Below, one piece after another: positions 8,776-17,836 of a stretch of DNA of 64,000 bases. Each line of letters starts with the position of its first letter. The first letter of the stretch is position 1. A model generated the notes under the pieces. It did not search any database. It was not told where the DNA came from and saw nothing but the letters and a program-made list of their open reading frames with translations. Source of the stretch: FEN-299 sp963717945 (GTDB lineage Bacteria; Acidobacteriota; Vicinamibacteria; Vicinamibacterales; Fen-181); NCBI GenBank assembly GCA_963717945.1, contig CAVQXT010000006.1, forward strand, positions 1-64,000. The letters run 5' to 3'. Position numbers and translations under genes: made by a program.

Positions 8776-10665
8776 TCACTTCTCGATCGCCCCGATGTCG
8801 CCGAGCCCCCCCGCCGGACGAACCGCGCCAAGCTGATCGATCGACGTCAGGCCGAACTGCTTCGTCTCCCTGCTGATCGTGATCTGGAGATGGCTTCCCA
8901 GGGGGCCGGTCGTGAAGGTCCCCCAGAAGTCGTCGTTCAGGCCGGCCATGCCGATCCGGCCGTCGATGGCGACGTCCAGGTTGCGCCAGAAGGCGATCCA
9001 GTCCGCATTCTGGGCGTTGGTCGGCCAGGTCACGGCGGGACCGTACCAGGTCGTCCCCGTCATGTCGCCGAAGCTGGTGCCGAAGTCGCTTCCCAGAACC
9101 GACCCATACACCGTGCGCACCTGGGCCAGGACGTAGTTCAGGAAGTCGTCGGTCGGCAGGCCGAACCCGGCGTAGCCGGCGTGGACGTACGTGACGCTGT
9201 ACTGCCCCACCGGGATCTTGTCCAGGGCCATGCCGGCCGGCGGGTACCAGAGCACGGCGGGCTGGCCGGCGTCGGTCCCGGCCGACAGGACGGTGGCGTG
9301 GGTGCGCGCGCCGGCGACGTCGAGGGCTTGCGCGATCGTCACCCCGTCGTGGTCACCCAGCTTGGGCCAGCGCATGCGGCTGGTCATCATCCAGTCCGGG
9401 ACCGGGGCGAGGATGCGGCTGAAATTGACGTAGCCGACCAGGTTGTAGCCCTCGCTGTAGAAGTCGAGGATCGAGCCGACGAACCAGTCCTCCGCGGCCC
9501 CGTTGAGCGTGTTGCCGACGACGACCGAGTTCCTGAGCCAGACGTACTCGACGGTGTGGGCATTGCCGATCGTGGCCGCGACGCCGCCGCCGCCCAGGTT
9601 CGGGCTGCCGCTGAACGTGGCGGGGTGACCGGTGACGGCGTTCTCGGTGACGGTGGTGCTGACCAGGCTGAGCGAGCCTCCGCCCATGTAGATGCCGCCG
9701 CCGCGGTCGTAGTGCTGTCCGGTCTCGGGGATATCCGGGTGGTCTTCGGCCACATTCCTGGCGACGGTGCTGCTCGTGAGGTACATCGTGGCCAGGTTGT
9801 TGGGCCCGCCCGACAGGGTGAAGATGCCGCCGCCGTACGAGTGCTCACCCGTCGATCGGTTGCCGGTGATCGCGCATCGATCGAGATGGGTGTCGTTCCC
9901 TATGGTGGAGGAGTGGTCGGCGCCGCCGACCGAGTAGATGCCGCCGCCGGCCGCCCCGTAACCGATGACCGAATTCCCGCTGATCACGCTGTCGGCCAGG
10001 TTGAGTCCGTTCGCGTAGATGCCGCCGCCGTAGGTGCCGCGGTCCCGGCTCGAATTCAAGTCACCCGTGCACGTGTTCCCCGCGACGGTGCTGTGGCGGA
10101 GGGTGAGCGTGCCCCAGACCGCGAGCCCGCCGCCCCGCGCGAGCGTGTAGGGCTGTGTGCCCCCCGCGATCGCCTCGGCGTAAGAATGGCCTCCCGCCAC
10201 GGTCACGTTCGACATCGTCAGGTTGCCGTAGACCGCCAGGACCCGCGCATGGCTCGCGTCTCCGCCGTTCCACCTGAGGGTGATGCCGCCCGGCAGAGCC
10301 GAAGCGTCGATGACCAGGTCCTTCCGGGCGTAGAGCGCCGAGGCGCCGTAGTCGCGGTCCTGGTAGCCGACGAAGGTCATGCCCGAATAGACCTCGCCCG
10401 CGAGAATCGAGTGGGCCTCACCGACGGTGGACAGCAGGATGGTCTGCCCGTTGAGCGACGAAGCGAAGGTGATCGTCTCGCCCGAACGGGCTGCCGCAAT
10501 GGCCGACCTGAGCGTCGTCGTGCCGGCCGGCGGCGCGGCGGAGTCCTCCAGGGAATTGACGACGAGCCTGGGGATTACCTGAGTGTGGCTCGAGCCGCAG
10601 CCCAGCGCGAGAACGAGCGAGCCCAGCACGGCCGCCCGTGAGATCGCAGAGTGCGAGTAGATCAT
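8776..10665 (-). CDS. Secreted right-handed beta-helix lipoprotein
   Basis: A 629-residue protein with a lipoprotein-type signal (AAVLGSLVLALGCGSS, cysteine near residue 23). The mature N-terminus reads LVVNSLEDSAAPPAGTTTLRSAI, the usual opening of the CSLREAI/polymorphic-outer-membrane-protein parallel beta-helix family. Many repeats of the form GGGIY or GGGVA follow, with NSVVxGNT-like rungs up to about residue 420. The last 200 residues are a separate domain of unknown fold that returns to a GDIGAIEK ending, seen in choice-of-anchor Q proteins. It is probably a surface adhesin or polysaccharide-active protein. It is convergent with the dimethylargininase gene. Confidence 0.82.
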   Translation of the reverse strand: MIYSHSAISRAAVLGSLVLALGCGSSHTQVIPRLVVNSLEDSAAPPAGTTTLRSAIAAARSGETITFASSLNGQTILLSTVGEAHSILAGEVYSGMTFVGYQDRDYGASALYARKDLVIDASALPGGITLRWNGGDASHARVLAVYGNLTMSNVTVAGGHSYAEAIAGGTQPYTLARGGGLAVWGTLTLRHSTVAGNTCTGDLNSSRDRGTYGGGIYANGLNLADSVISGNSVIGYGAAGGGIYSVGGADHSSTIGNDTHLDRCAITGNRSTGEHSYGGGIFTLSGGPNNLATMYLTSSTVARNVAEDHPDIPETGQHYDRGGGIYMGGGSLSLVSTTVTENAVTGHPATFSGSPNLGGGGVAATIGNAHTVEYVWLRNSVVVGNTLNGAAEDWFVGSILDFYSEGYNLVGYVNFSRILAPVPDWMMTSRMRWPKLGDHDGVTIAQALDVAGARTHATVLSAGTDAGQPAVLWYPPAGMALDKIPVGQYSVTYVHAGYAGFGLPTDDFLNYVLAQVRTVYGSVLGSDFGTSFGDMTGTTWYGPAVTWPTNAQNADWIAFWRNLDVAIDGRIGMAGLNDDFWGTFTTGPLGSHLQITISRETKQFGLTSIDQLGAVRPAGGLGDIGAIEK

Positions 10666-10718
10666 CGTGGCCTCTCAGTCGATACGTCCGCGGTACTATA
10701 CGACGAAGGAGGAGGCTC

Positions 10719-11738
10719 TTGCCGAAGATACTCGCGCCCGCGCTGTCACTCGTCCTTGCGCTCGCGGTCGTCGGAACTCGACCCGCGGGAGACGCCGTTG
10801 TCCGCCTTCGCGATCTCGTTCCGCGCGGCGACCCGCTCGCGCGCCAGGATTTGACGTTCGACGCGCGCTTCGCCCGGACCGCGCTCGACTACGTGCGGCA
10901 GGGCACGCCGGCCTTGCTGGACGAACTGGCGGACTCGCCCGCCGCCCGGCACCTGCTGAACCACGCGAGACAGTTCGATTACGACGTGCCGAAGGACTCG
11001 CCCCGATCGCTGGTGCGCTCGCTGCTCGCGCCGTCGCCCGAGCTGAGGGCGCAGGCCGGCCAGGTCGAGCGCGGCCTCGCGTTCTTCACCGGGCCGCTCG
11101 TCGAGGACCCCCACTGGGTGAACGACGTGCTGCGCTACCTCCCGGCCGGATTCAGGTTCCGCGGGAGTCTCTACCTGACGTTCGGGTACGACATCGGCGT
11201 GGCGCTCGCCCCGAACGCCTCGCTCAACGCCGCGAGCCCGCGGTTCGACGGCAAGCCGCGGGAGCTGCTCTACTACGCGATCCACGAACTGCACCACGTC
11301 GGCGTCAACACCTACCAGCCGCCGCCGCGGATCTCGGAGATCAAGACCTGCGCCGACCTGCTGCGTCTCGTTGACTACTCCACCGAGCTCGAGGGCCTGG
11401 CGGTGCATGTCGCGCGGGCCCGCAGGGCCACCGAGGGGGCCCTCGCGACCGACCCCGATTACGTGGCGCTCGAGGATCCGGCGCAGATGCTCGTGCTGGA
11501 GCGGCGGTACGACGAGCAGTATCGATACCTGCAGGGGCGCGGCGTCGAGCCGGTGGACCAGGCCGCGTGGGCGGTCCTGGAGCGGATGTCCTCGGGCGAT
11601 CGGCTCTGGTACCGCGTCGGCGCGCGGATGGCGGCGCGCGTCGAGCAGCAGTTGGGCCGCGACGCCCTCGTCGCGCTCATCGCCGGCCGCCATCCCGCGC
11701 TCGTCGAGACGTATCGACGGATCGGCCCTGCACGGTGA
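10719..11738 (+). CDS. Putative secreted zinc-dependent peptidase (HELHH)
   Basis: A 339-residue protein. The TTG at 10719 is chosen because AAGGAGGAGG ends immediately before it and the sequence then gives a signal peptide (ILAPALSLVLALAVVG). The central motif YYAIHELHHVGVNTY (HELHH at about 189-193) fits the HExxH zinc site, and a downstream glutamate in STELEGLAVHVARA (about 227) could be the third ligand. The rest is helical and not clearly like any peptidase family I can name. It is divergent from the beta-helix lipoprotein, with only 53 bases between the starts. Peptidase activity is inferred from the motif alone. Confidence 0.65.
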   Translation: MPKILAPALSLVLALAVVGTRPAGDAVVRLRDLVPRGDPLARQDLTFDARFARTALDYVRQGTPALLDELADSPAARHLLNHARQFDYDVPKDSPRSLVRSLLAPSPELRAQAGQVERGLAFFTGPLVEDPHWVNDVLRYLPAGFRFRGSLYLTFGYDIGVALAPNASLNAASPRFDGKPRELLYYAIHELHHVGVNTYQPPPRISEIKTCADLLRLVDYSTELEGLAVHVARARRATEGALATDPDYVALEDPAQMLVLERRYDEQYRYLQGRGVEPVDQAAWAVLERMSSGDRLWYRVGARMAARVEQQLGRDALVALIAGRHPALVETYRRIGPAR

Positions 11739-11881
11739 GGACACCACGGGCTCAGGGCTCCCGCCTCCGCCCCCGCGAGATTCATGGGGGCTACGGCGAG
11801 GCCTCGCCGAAGCGCTTCGCGCGAAGGTGGGCAAGGCTCAGGGCTCAGGTAGGCGAGCGAGTCACGCGCCGCAAGAAGGTG

Positions 11882-12268
11882 TCATGGAAGGTATCGCTGC
11901 ACCAGGCCGAGCGATTCCATGCGGGCGAAGTCACCGTCGAGCGACCAGAGCAGCGCGCCAATCTCGGTGGCCAGCGCGCCGATGAGGAGATCGCCGAGGC
12001 CGAACCGGTGCCCGCGCCGGCCCGCCCGGTCCGTCCAGGCCTCCATCAGTCTCCATGTCTCGACCGACGGATAGAGCACCGGAAGGGCCGACAGCGCCCG
12101 ACGCAGCCGAGCACGGTCCGCTCCCGACGCGCCGGCCAGCAGTTCGACCTTGACCGGCACGGCCAGCGCCACCTCGTCCGCGTCGAGCAGCGCTCGAAGA
12201 ACCTCGGCCTCGGGCGCGCGTCCGCGCCGGAGGCTTGCCACCCAGACCGACGTATCGACGACGATCAC
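11882..12268 (-). CDS. vapC: PIN-domain ribonuclease toxin, VapC family
   Basis: A 128-residue PIN-domain protein. It begins MIVVDTSVWVASLR with the first active-site aspartate (DTS), has E42 in VKVELLAG, and later GLGDLLIGALA and SLDGDFARM carry the remaining acidic residues. Length is typical of VapC endoribonucleases, which cleave tRNA or rRNA when the antitoxin is lost. The ATG overlaps the stop of the antitoxin gene by four bases, the standard toxin-antitoxin arrangement. Confidence 0.9.
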   Translation of the reverse strand: MIVVDTSVWVASLRRGRAPEAEVLRALLDADEVALAVPVKVELLAGASGADRARLRRALSALPVLYPSVETWRLMEAWTDRAGRRGHRFGLGDLLIGALATEIGALLWSLDGDFARMESLGLVQRYLP

Positions 12269-12474
12269 CGGCGGCCTCGCGCCGGCCTGCGGCGCGACTT
12301 CGACAGGTCGATCTCCAGGTCCACGCGTCCGAGCAGGTCCTTGAGTTCGTCCACGCGGCGCCTGCGGACCAGCTCCCGCAGCGCCAGCACGACTGTGTCG
12401 GTCTTCGACTTGAAGCCCAGAACGGCGCGGGCTTCGTCTACGAGTTCGATGGGGAGGTCGAGCGTCGTACGCAT
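12265..12474 (-). CDS. vapB: VapB-type antitoxin
   Basis: A 69-residue protein, MRTTLDLPIELVDEARAVLG, followed by FKSKTDTVVLALRELVRRRR. This is the ribbon-helix-helix pattern of VapB antitoxins that are specific for R/K-TTxxLD starts. The basic C-terminal tail would wrap the VapC toxin. The start at 12474 is preferred over upstream codons because homology begins there. The ATG lies inside the left arm of a perfect inverted repeat and no ribosome binding site precedes it, so the message may be leaderless. Confidence 0.88.
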   Translation of the reverse strand: MRTTLDLPIELVDEARAVLGFKSKTDTVVLALRELVRRRRVDELKDLLGRVDLEIDLSKSRRRPARGRR

Positions 12475-12497
12475 ACGAATGATGATTATTCGTATGC
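12471..12497. promoter_or_regulatory. Inverted-repeat operator of the vapBC operon
   Basis: A perfect 10-base inverted repeat (GCATACGAAT and ATTCGTATGC) with a 7-base spacer. It overlaps the vapB start codon and is AT-rich in a GC-rich setting. VapBC complexes bind such sites to repress their own operon, so this is very probably the autoregulatory operator. Confidence 0.75.
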
Positions 12498-12544
12498 CTC
12501 TGGATGTCAATTCAGACGGCTTGCGGCATACTGACGACGGTCAT

Positions 12545-13513
12545 TCAGGCTTTCTGGTAAGCCATCGCGCGGAGGGCGGCGAGTCTCTTCGCCATCGGCG
12601 GGTGCGACGCGAACAGGTCGGCGACCGCGCCTTCGCGCAGGCCGACGCGGCGGCCCAGGGGATCGGCGATGCACAGGTTCGCCGTGCCGCGCTTGATCGA
12701 CCGGGTGGGCTCGGCGGCGGACTCGACCTTCTGGAGCGCGGAGGCCAGCGCCAGCGGGTTCCGCGTCAGCTCGGCCCCCGACGCGTCGGCGAGGTACTCG
12801 CGCTGGCGGGACACGAGCATCGCGAGCATCTGCCCGACGATCGGCGCCAGGATGATGGCGACGATCCACACGACGAAGAGCACGATTCCCAGCGAGCCGC
12901 CGCCCCGGTTGCGGCTGCCGCTCCTGCGCCCGCCGCCCCACCACAGTCCGCGCGACGCCCAGTCCGACAGCAGCACGACGGCCCCCACCAGCGCCGCGAC
13001 GACGGTCATGAGCCGGATGTCGTAGTTCCGCACGTGGCTCATCTCGTGCGCCACGACGCCCTGCAACTCGTCCCGCGAGAGCGCGTCCACGAGGCCCTGC
13101 GTCACGGCGATCGACGCGTGCGCCGGGTCGCGGCCGGTCGCGAACGCGTTCGGATCGGGGTCGGCGATGACATACACGGCCGGCTTCGGCAGGCCGGCCG
13201 CAATCGCCATTTCCCCGACGACGTTGTCCACCTGGGTGAGCTTCAGGCGACCCTCGGCGTCGGAGGCGGCCGCGAGCGCCTGGTCGATCGGCACCGCGCC
13301 GGAGGAACCCAGCACCGCGCGGTCGCCGCGGAGGAAGCCGCCGAAGGCGGACGCCGACCCGATGGCCAGCGCGACCAGCCCGATGACGGGGAAGGGCGTC
13401 CCGAGGTAGGCCAGGTCGAACCCGTAGCCGAGGAGGAACAGGAAAGCGACGAAGACGACCATGACCATCCAGGTGCGGCGGCGGTTCCGCGCCTGTTGCT
13501 GGAGCAGATTCAT
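12545..13513 (-). CDS. htpX: HtpX-like M48 membrane zinc metallopeptidase
   Basis: A 322-residue protein with two N-terminal membrane helices (about 15-37 and 41-61). The zinc motif HEMSH lies at 156-160, the NAFATG block typical of M48B peptidases about 30 residues earlier, and a third-ligand glutamate in REYLADASGAEL. Two more hydrophobic segments (VVAALVGAVVLL and a Gly/Ser-rich loop followed by IVLFVVWIVAIILAP) complete the membrane part. The family degrades damaged membrane proteins on the cytoplasmic face. It lies 25 bases after lemA, a common pairing. Confidence 0.9.
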   Translation of the reverse strand: MNLLQQQARNRRRTWMVMVVFVAFLFLLGYGFDLAYLGTPFPVIGLVALAIGSASAFGGFLRGDRAVLGSSGAVPIDQALAAASDAEGRLKLTQVDNVVGEMAIAAGLPKPAVYVIADPDPNAFATGRDPAHASIAVTQGLVDALSRDELQGVVAHEMSHVRNYDIRLMTVVAALVGAVVLLSDWASRGLWWGGGRRSGSRNRGGGSLGIVLFVVWIVAIILAPIVGQMLAMLVSRQREYLADASGAELTRNPLALASALQKVESAAEPTRSIKRGTANLCIADPLGRRVGLREGAVADLFASHPPMAKRLAALRAMAYQKA

Positions 13514-13538
13514 CGGTTCACGTCGCTGAACGACGTCC

Positions 13539-14096
13539 CTACTTCTTCATCGACAGGTCCACCGCCGGCACCGCGCGGTCGGCGGCGTCGGTCACCTCGA
13601 ACAGCTCCGCCGGCTTGAAGCCGAGGGCGGAGGCGACCAGGTTCGCCGGGAACGTCTGCTGCGCCGTGTTGTAGCTGGTGGCGATGTCGTTGTAGAACTG
13701 CCGAGCGAAGCCGATCTTGTTCTCGGTGGACGACAGTTCCTCCTGCAGCGCCCTGACGTTCTCGTTGGCGTGCAATTGGGGGTAGCTCTCGGCGAGCGCG
13801 AAGAACCGGCCGAGCGCCTGCGTCAGCACGCCTTCCTTGGCGGCCGCGTCCGCCGGCCCGGTCGCCGTGGTGGCCTTCGCCCGCGCCTCCACCACCTGCG
13901 TCAGCGTGTCGCGCTCGAACTCCATCACGCCCTTGACGGAGGCGACCAGGTTCGGGATGAGGTCGTGGCGCCGCTTGAGTTGCACGTCGATCTGACGCCA
14001 GCCGTTGGTCGTCTGGTTACGCAGGCCGACGAGGCGGTTGAAGACGGCGACCGCCCAGAGGACCAGGAGGACGGGGATGAGCAAAATGAACCACAT
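13539..14096 (-). CDS. lemA: LemA family protein
   Basis: A 185-residue protein: one N-terminal membrane helix (FILLIPVLLVLWAVAVF), then the conserved LVGLRNQTTNGWRQIDVQLKRRHDLIPNLV-type start of the LemA fold, with the pattern LIPNLVASVKG followed by a long helical hairpin containing ENKIGFARQFYND. The start at 14096 has GTGAGGA upstream. LemA proteins occur next to M48 peptidases and are thought to be membrane-associated partners or adaptors. The biochemical role is not established. Confidence 0.92.
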   Translation of the reverse strand: MWFILLIPVLLVLWAVAVFNRLVGLRNQTTNGWRQIDVQLKRRHDLIPNLVASVKGVMEFERDTLTQVVEARAKATTATGPADAAAKEGVLTQALGRFFALAESYPQLHANENVRALQEELSSTENKIGFARQFYNDIATSYNTAQQTFPANLVASALGFKPAELFEVTDAADRAVPAVDLSMKK

Positions 14097-14174
14097 GGGA
14101 TCCTCACCTGAAAATCCGGAAGTGGCCGAAGGAGCGGGGGAAGTATAGCACCGCGGCCGCGGAGCCCTCAGCCT

Positions 14175-14216
14175 TGCGGGCCTCCTGTTGTGGTAGTGCG
14201 GGCCTCCTGGCCCGCA
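14175..14216. repeat. Palindromic intergenic repeat between ribH and lemA
   Basis: The motif TGCGGGCCTCCTG occurs twice (14175 and 14197). The second copy forms a perfect hairpin TGCGGGCC-TCCT-GGCCCGCA at 14197-14216. It lies just after ribH on the minus strand and could end that transcript, though no T-tract follows. Similar palindromes occur elsewhere in the window. Confidence 0.55.
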
Positions 14217-14227
14217 GCTCTGCCGCG

Positions 14228-14701
14228 TCAGGCCCGGTCGAGAGCCGCGCAGAGGCCGGCCATCTCGAGCGCCGCCGCCGCCGCGTCGAATCCGCGGTTG
14301 CCGGCCTTCGTGCCGGCGCGCTCCATCGCCTGCTCGAGCGTGTCGGCCGTGACGAGGCCGAACACCACCGGCACGCCGGTCGCGAGCGACACGTGCGCGA
14401 TCCCCTTGGTCACCTCCCCCGCCACGAAGCTGAAGTGGGGCGTGTCGCCCTGGATCAGGCACCCGAGGCAGACGACCGCCCCGTACCGGCCGCTCCGGGC
14501 GAGACGCTGGGCCGCCAGCGGAATCTCGAAACTGCCCGGCACCCAGGCCACGTCCACGTCGCCGTCGGGCACGCCGTGCCGCCTGAGGCAGTCCTGGGCC
14601 CCGGCGATCAGCTCCCGCGTGAAGAACTCGTTGAACCGGGACGCCACCAGTGCGAACTTCCGCCCCTCGGCCTCGAACCGTCCCTCGAACACCTGTCCCA
14701 T
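14228..14701 (-). CDS. ribH: 6,7-dimethyl-8-ribityllumazine synthase
   Basis: A 157-residue protein of normal length for RibH. It condenses 5-amino-6-ribitylaminouracil with 3,4-dihydroxy-2-butanone 4-phosphate to lumazine. Family signatures are present: ASRFNEFFTREL near the start, VPGSFEIPLAAQ, the active-site region GDTPHFSFVAGEV with the catalytic histidine, and AGTKAGNRGFDAA near the end. It is the last gene of the riboflavin operon, 50 bases after ribBA. These enzymes assemble as pentamers or 60-subunit shells. Confidence 0.96.
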   Translation of the reverse strand: MGQVFEGRFEAEGRKFALVASRFNEFFTRELIAGAQDCLRRHGVPDGDVDVAWVPGSFEIPLAAQRLARSGRYGAVVCLGCLIQGDTPHFSFVAGEVTKGIAHVSLATGVPVVFGLVTADTLEQAMERAGTKAGNRGFDAAAAALEMAGLCAALDRA

Positions 14702-14751
14702 GGTCTGCCTCCGTTGTCGTTCGGGCTTTGACAGCGCCGCCGTTCCCGCGG

Positions 14752-15966
14752 TCACACCCCGGCAAGCAGGTGCCCGAGTTTCTGCTTCTTCGTCCGCAGG
14801 TAGCCGTCGTTTCGCCCGTTGGGCGCGATCTCCAGCGGCACGCGGCTGACGACCTCGAGGCCGTAGCTTCGGAGGCCGACGATCTTGCGCGGGTTGTTCG
14901 TGATGAGTTCCATGCGCTCGACGCCGAGGTCGTCGAGGATCTGCGCGCCGATGCCGTAGTCGCGGAGGTCGTCGGCGAAGCCGAGCTGCCGGTTCGCCTC
15001 CACGGTGTCGCTGCCGGCGTCCTGGAGGGCGTAGGCCTTCAGCTTGTTGAGCAGGCCGATCCCGCGCCCTTCCTGGCGCATGTAGAGGAACACGCCGGCG
15101 CCGCGCGACTCGATCGCCGCCAGCGCCGCTTCCATTTGCTCGCCGCAGTCGCAGCGCAGCGAGTGGAACACGTCGCCCGTCATGCACTCGGAGTGCACGC
15201 GGACGAGCGTCGGCGTGTCGCGGGCGATCGTGCCCTTGACGAGCGCGAGGTGCAGCGCGTCGTCCACCGTGGTGCTGTAAGCCGCGAGGCGGAACTGGCC
15301 GTAGCGCGTCGGCAGGCCGATTTCGATCTCGCGGCGCACGAGCTTCTCGTGCCGGCGCCGGTGGGTGATGAGGTCGGCGATCGAGACGACGAGCAGGCCG
15401 AAGCGGTCTGCTGTCTCCCGCAGCCGCGGAAGCCGGGCCATCGTCCCGTCCTCGTCGAGGATTTCACAGAGCACGCCGGCGGGAGCGAGGCCCGAGAGGC
15501 GGCAGAGATCGACGACGGCCTCGGTGTGGCCGGCTCGCTGCAGCACGCCTCCCGGCTGCGCCTGGAGCGGGAAGACGTGGCCGGGGCGCGCGAGATCGCG
15601 CGGCCGCGTGGCGGGATCGACGAGCACGCGCACGGTCCGCGCCCGGTCGTGGGCCGAGATCCCGGTGGTCGTGCCCTCCGCCGCGTCCACCGAGACGGTG
15701 AACGAGGTGCCGAGCGGCGCGGTGTTCTCGGCGACCATCGGGCCGAGCTCGAGCGCGCGCAGCCGCTCGCGCGTGGCAGCGAAGCACACCAGGCCGCGGC
15801 CGTGCTTGGACAGGAAGTTGATCGCCTCCGGGGTCGCGTGCTCGGCGGCCACGACGAAGTCCCCTTCGTTCTCGCGGTCCTCGTCGTCCACCACGATGAC
15901 GACTCGGCCCTCGCGCAGGGCGGCCAGGGCGTCGGGGATCGTGTCGAGCGTGATCGGGTCGGTCAT
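14752..15966 (-). CDS. ribBA: Bifunctional DHBP synthase / GTP cyclohydrolase II
   Basis: A 404-residue fusion. Residues 1-205 are 3,4-dihydroxy-2-butanone-4-phosphate synthase (VVDDEDRENEGDFVVAAE, the metal-binding acidic cluster; RPGHVFPL). Residues 207-404 are GTP cyclohydrolase II, with the zinc cysteines in SECMTGDVFHSLRCDCGEQ and the catalytic block RQEGRGIGLLNK. It supplies both precursors for riboflavin. The ATG overlaps the ribE stop by four bases. Both halves look complete. Confidence 0.96.
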   Translation of the reverse strand: MTDPITLDTIPDALAALREGRVVIVVDDEDRENEGDFVVAAEHATPEAINFLSKHGRGLVCFAATRERLRALELGPMVAENTAPLGTSFTVSVDAAEGTTTGISAHDRARTVRVLVDPATRPRDLARPGHVFPLQAQPGGVLQRAGHTEAVVDLCRLSGLAPAGVLCEILDEDGTMARLPRLRETADRFGLLVVSIADLITHRRRHEKLVRREIEIGLPTRYGQFRLAAYSTTVDDALHLALVKGTIARDTPTLVRVHSECMTGDVFHSLRCDCGEQMEAALAAIESRGAGVFLYMRQEGRGIGLLNKLKAYALQDAGSDTVEANRQLGFADDLRDYGIGAQILDDLGVERMELITNNPRKIVGLRSYGLEVVSRVPLEIAPNGRNDGYLRTKKQKLGHLLAGV

Positions 15967-16643
15967 GGGTTCCTCTGGTCGCGCCCCGTCCAGCCGCGGG
16001 CGGCGATCGCCTCCATGGTCAGGGCGCCGCCCTGGCGGGCGGCGCGGGGCGCGTCGCGCTCGACTTCGGCCCGCGCCGCCTTCGAGAGGACGTCCACCTC
16101 GAGGTTGACGAGCGCGCCCGGACGCAGCGCCGCGAAGCGCGTCTCGCGCAGCGTGTGCGGGACGAGCGTGAGGGTGAACGTCCGGGTGAACGGGCCCTCG
16201 TCGAGCGTCAGGCTGACGCCGTCCACGGCAATCGATCCCTTGGGCAGCAATTGGACGAGAATCCCCGGCGCGGCGGACACGGTGACGACGAGCCCGCCGG
16301 CCCTCCGCGCGATCCGTTGCACGCGCCCGACGCCGTCGACGTGGCCGAGGACGAAGTGGCCGCCCACGTTGTCACCGACGCGCAGCGCCGGCTCGACGTG
16401 CACGCGGTCGCCCGCCCGCCAGGTCGCCACCGTGGTGACGCGCCGGGTTTCGGCGGACAGATCGGCGCGGACGCGGGGGCCGGCCGACGCGGTGACCGTG
16501 AGGCAGACGCCGTTCACGGCCAGGCTGTCGCCGACCCGCAGATCCGGCGCCGTGCGCGGCGCCGAGAGTTCGAGCGCCGCGCGGCCGCCCGAGATCCGCA
16601 CCGACTCCAGCCTCCCGACTTCCCTGACGAGCCCGGTGAACAT
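15963..16643 (-). CDS. ribE: Riboflavin synthase, alpha chain
   Basis: A 226-residue protein starting MFTGLVREVGRLES, the invariant N-terminus that contributes to the lumazine site. Two lumazine-binding repeats follow: GDSLAVNGVCLTVT in the first and GSIAVDGVSLTLDEG in the second, with GHFVLGHVDGVG between. It dismutates two lumazines into riboflavin. It shares one base with the ribD stop (TGATG) and four with ribBA. A Gly/Arg-rich tail of about 20 residues beyond the usual end is slightly long for the family. Confidence 0.95.
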   Translation of the reverse strand: MFTGLVREVGRLESVRISGGRAALELSAPRTAPDLRVGDSLAVNGVCLTVTASAGPRVRADLSAETRRVTTVATWRAGDRVHVEPALRVGDNVGGHFVLGHVDGVGRVQRIARRAGGLVVTVSAAPGILVQLLPKGSIAVDGVSLTLDEGPFTRTFTLTLVPHTLRETRFAALRPGALVNLEVDVLSKAARAEVERDAPRAARQGGALTMEAIAARGWTGRDQRNP

Positions 16644-17788
16644 CAGCCGGTTCCCCGTGACGTGACGAGATCGGCCAGCGTGGCGTGAAACGGCTCGCGG
16701 TCGAAGACCAGCCTGGCGTCGGGACCGACCGCCCCCGCCCGCGTCAGGTGAAAGGCGCGGCGCGACTCGCGCTCCGGCCACGTCGGACCGTCTCCGAGCA
16801 CGACCGGCGCGACGTAGCACACCCACCGGTCGACGACGCCCGCGTCGAGGAATGCCGCGGCAAGCCGCGGTCCGCCTTCGACCATCAGGCAGTGCCCGCC
16901 CCGCCGCCCGAACTCGGCGACGAGCGACTCGGGCGCGACGTGCCCGTCACGCACCGCGCAGGGCACCACCGTGCCGCCGTGGCGCTCGATGCCGTGCCCG
17001 GCCGGGCCGGCGGCGCGGTCCGCGCCGACAAACACCCAGAAGGGCCGCGGCCATCCTCTCTGCAGGCTGAGATCGGTATCCACGTAGGCGGGGAGCGGAT
17101 CGAGGCCTGGGCAGACGTCGCCGTCACCCGCGAGCCGGCCGTCGAGGATGGGCCGGTCCGCGGCCATCGTGCGCTCCCCGACGACGACCACGTCACTCCA
17201 CCGGCGGAGCACGTGGACCTCGCGGCGCGCGGCGGGGCCGGTCAGGTAGGCCGGCTCATCGGCGGTCCGCTGGCCGGCCGGCGGCGCGAAATGGCCGTCG
17301 AGCGACACGGCCGTCTTCAGCAGGACGAACGGCCGCGCGAACGCGCCGGTGCAGACAAACGGCCAGACCGACTCCAGGGCCTCTTCGGCCATCACGCCGA
17401 GCGTCACCTCCACGCCGGCCTGGCGAACCCGCGCAAGACCGCCGCCGGTGACGCCGGGGTTGGGATCGCGGATGGCGGCGACCAGCCTCGCGACGCCGCT
17501 CGCCGCGACGAGCGGGGCGCAGGGCGGCGTGCGCCCGTCGTGGTTGCACGGCTCCAGCGTGCAGTAGAGCGTCGCGCCGCGGGCGAGCGTGCCCGCCTCG
17601 CGGAGCGCCACGACCTCGGCATGGTCGGTGCCCGGTCCGTGGTGGGCGCCGCGCCCGACGACGCGGCCGTCGCGGACGAGGACGGCGCCAACCGGCGGAT
17701 TGGGCCACGGGCGGACAGGAATCCGCGCGGCGAGGCGAAGCGCCTCGGCCATGAACCGGTGATCCTCGCGAGCGTCCAGGTGTCCCAC
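16643..17788 (-). CDS. ribD: Bifunctional riboflavin deaminase/reductase
   Basis: About 381 residues. The N-terminal deaminase has the zinc site DHAEVVAL and CTLEPCNHDGRTPPC; the C-terminal reductase begins about residue 150 (RPFVLLKTAVSLDGHFA) and includes the VEGGPRLAAAF block. It converts the GTP-derived pyrimidine through deamination and ribose reduction. The GTG at 17788 is preferred because GAGG lies eight bases upstream and the family's N-terminus fits; an ATG at 17752 is the alternative. The frame extends further upstream but runs into the riboswitch. It is the first gene of the operon. Confidence 0.93.
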   Translation of the reverse strand: MGHLDAREDHRFMAEALRLAARIPVRPWPNPPVGAVLVRDGRVVGRGAHHGPGTDHAEVVALREAGTLARGATLYCTLEPCNHDGRTPPCAPLVAASGVARLVAAIRDPNPGVTGGGLARVRQAGVEVTLGVMAEEALESVWPFVCTGAFARPFVLLKTAVSLDGHFAPPAGQRTADEPAYLTGPAARREVHVLRRWSDVVVVGERTMAADRPILDGRLAGDGDVCPGLDPLPAYVDTDLSLQRGWPRPFWVFVGADRAAGPAGHGIERHGGTVVPCAVRDGHVAPESLVAEFGRRGGHCLMVEGGPRLAAAFLDAGVVDRWVCYVAPVVLGDGPTWPERESRRAFHLTRAGAVGPDARLVFDREPFHATLADLVTSRGTG

Positions 17789-17836
17789 CGCGTCCTCGAA
17801 CGGGGCGATGGGAAAGAGGCAGGCAGACGACGGGCG

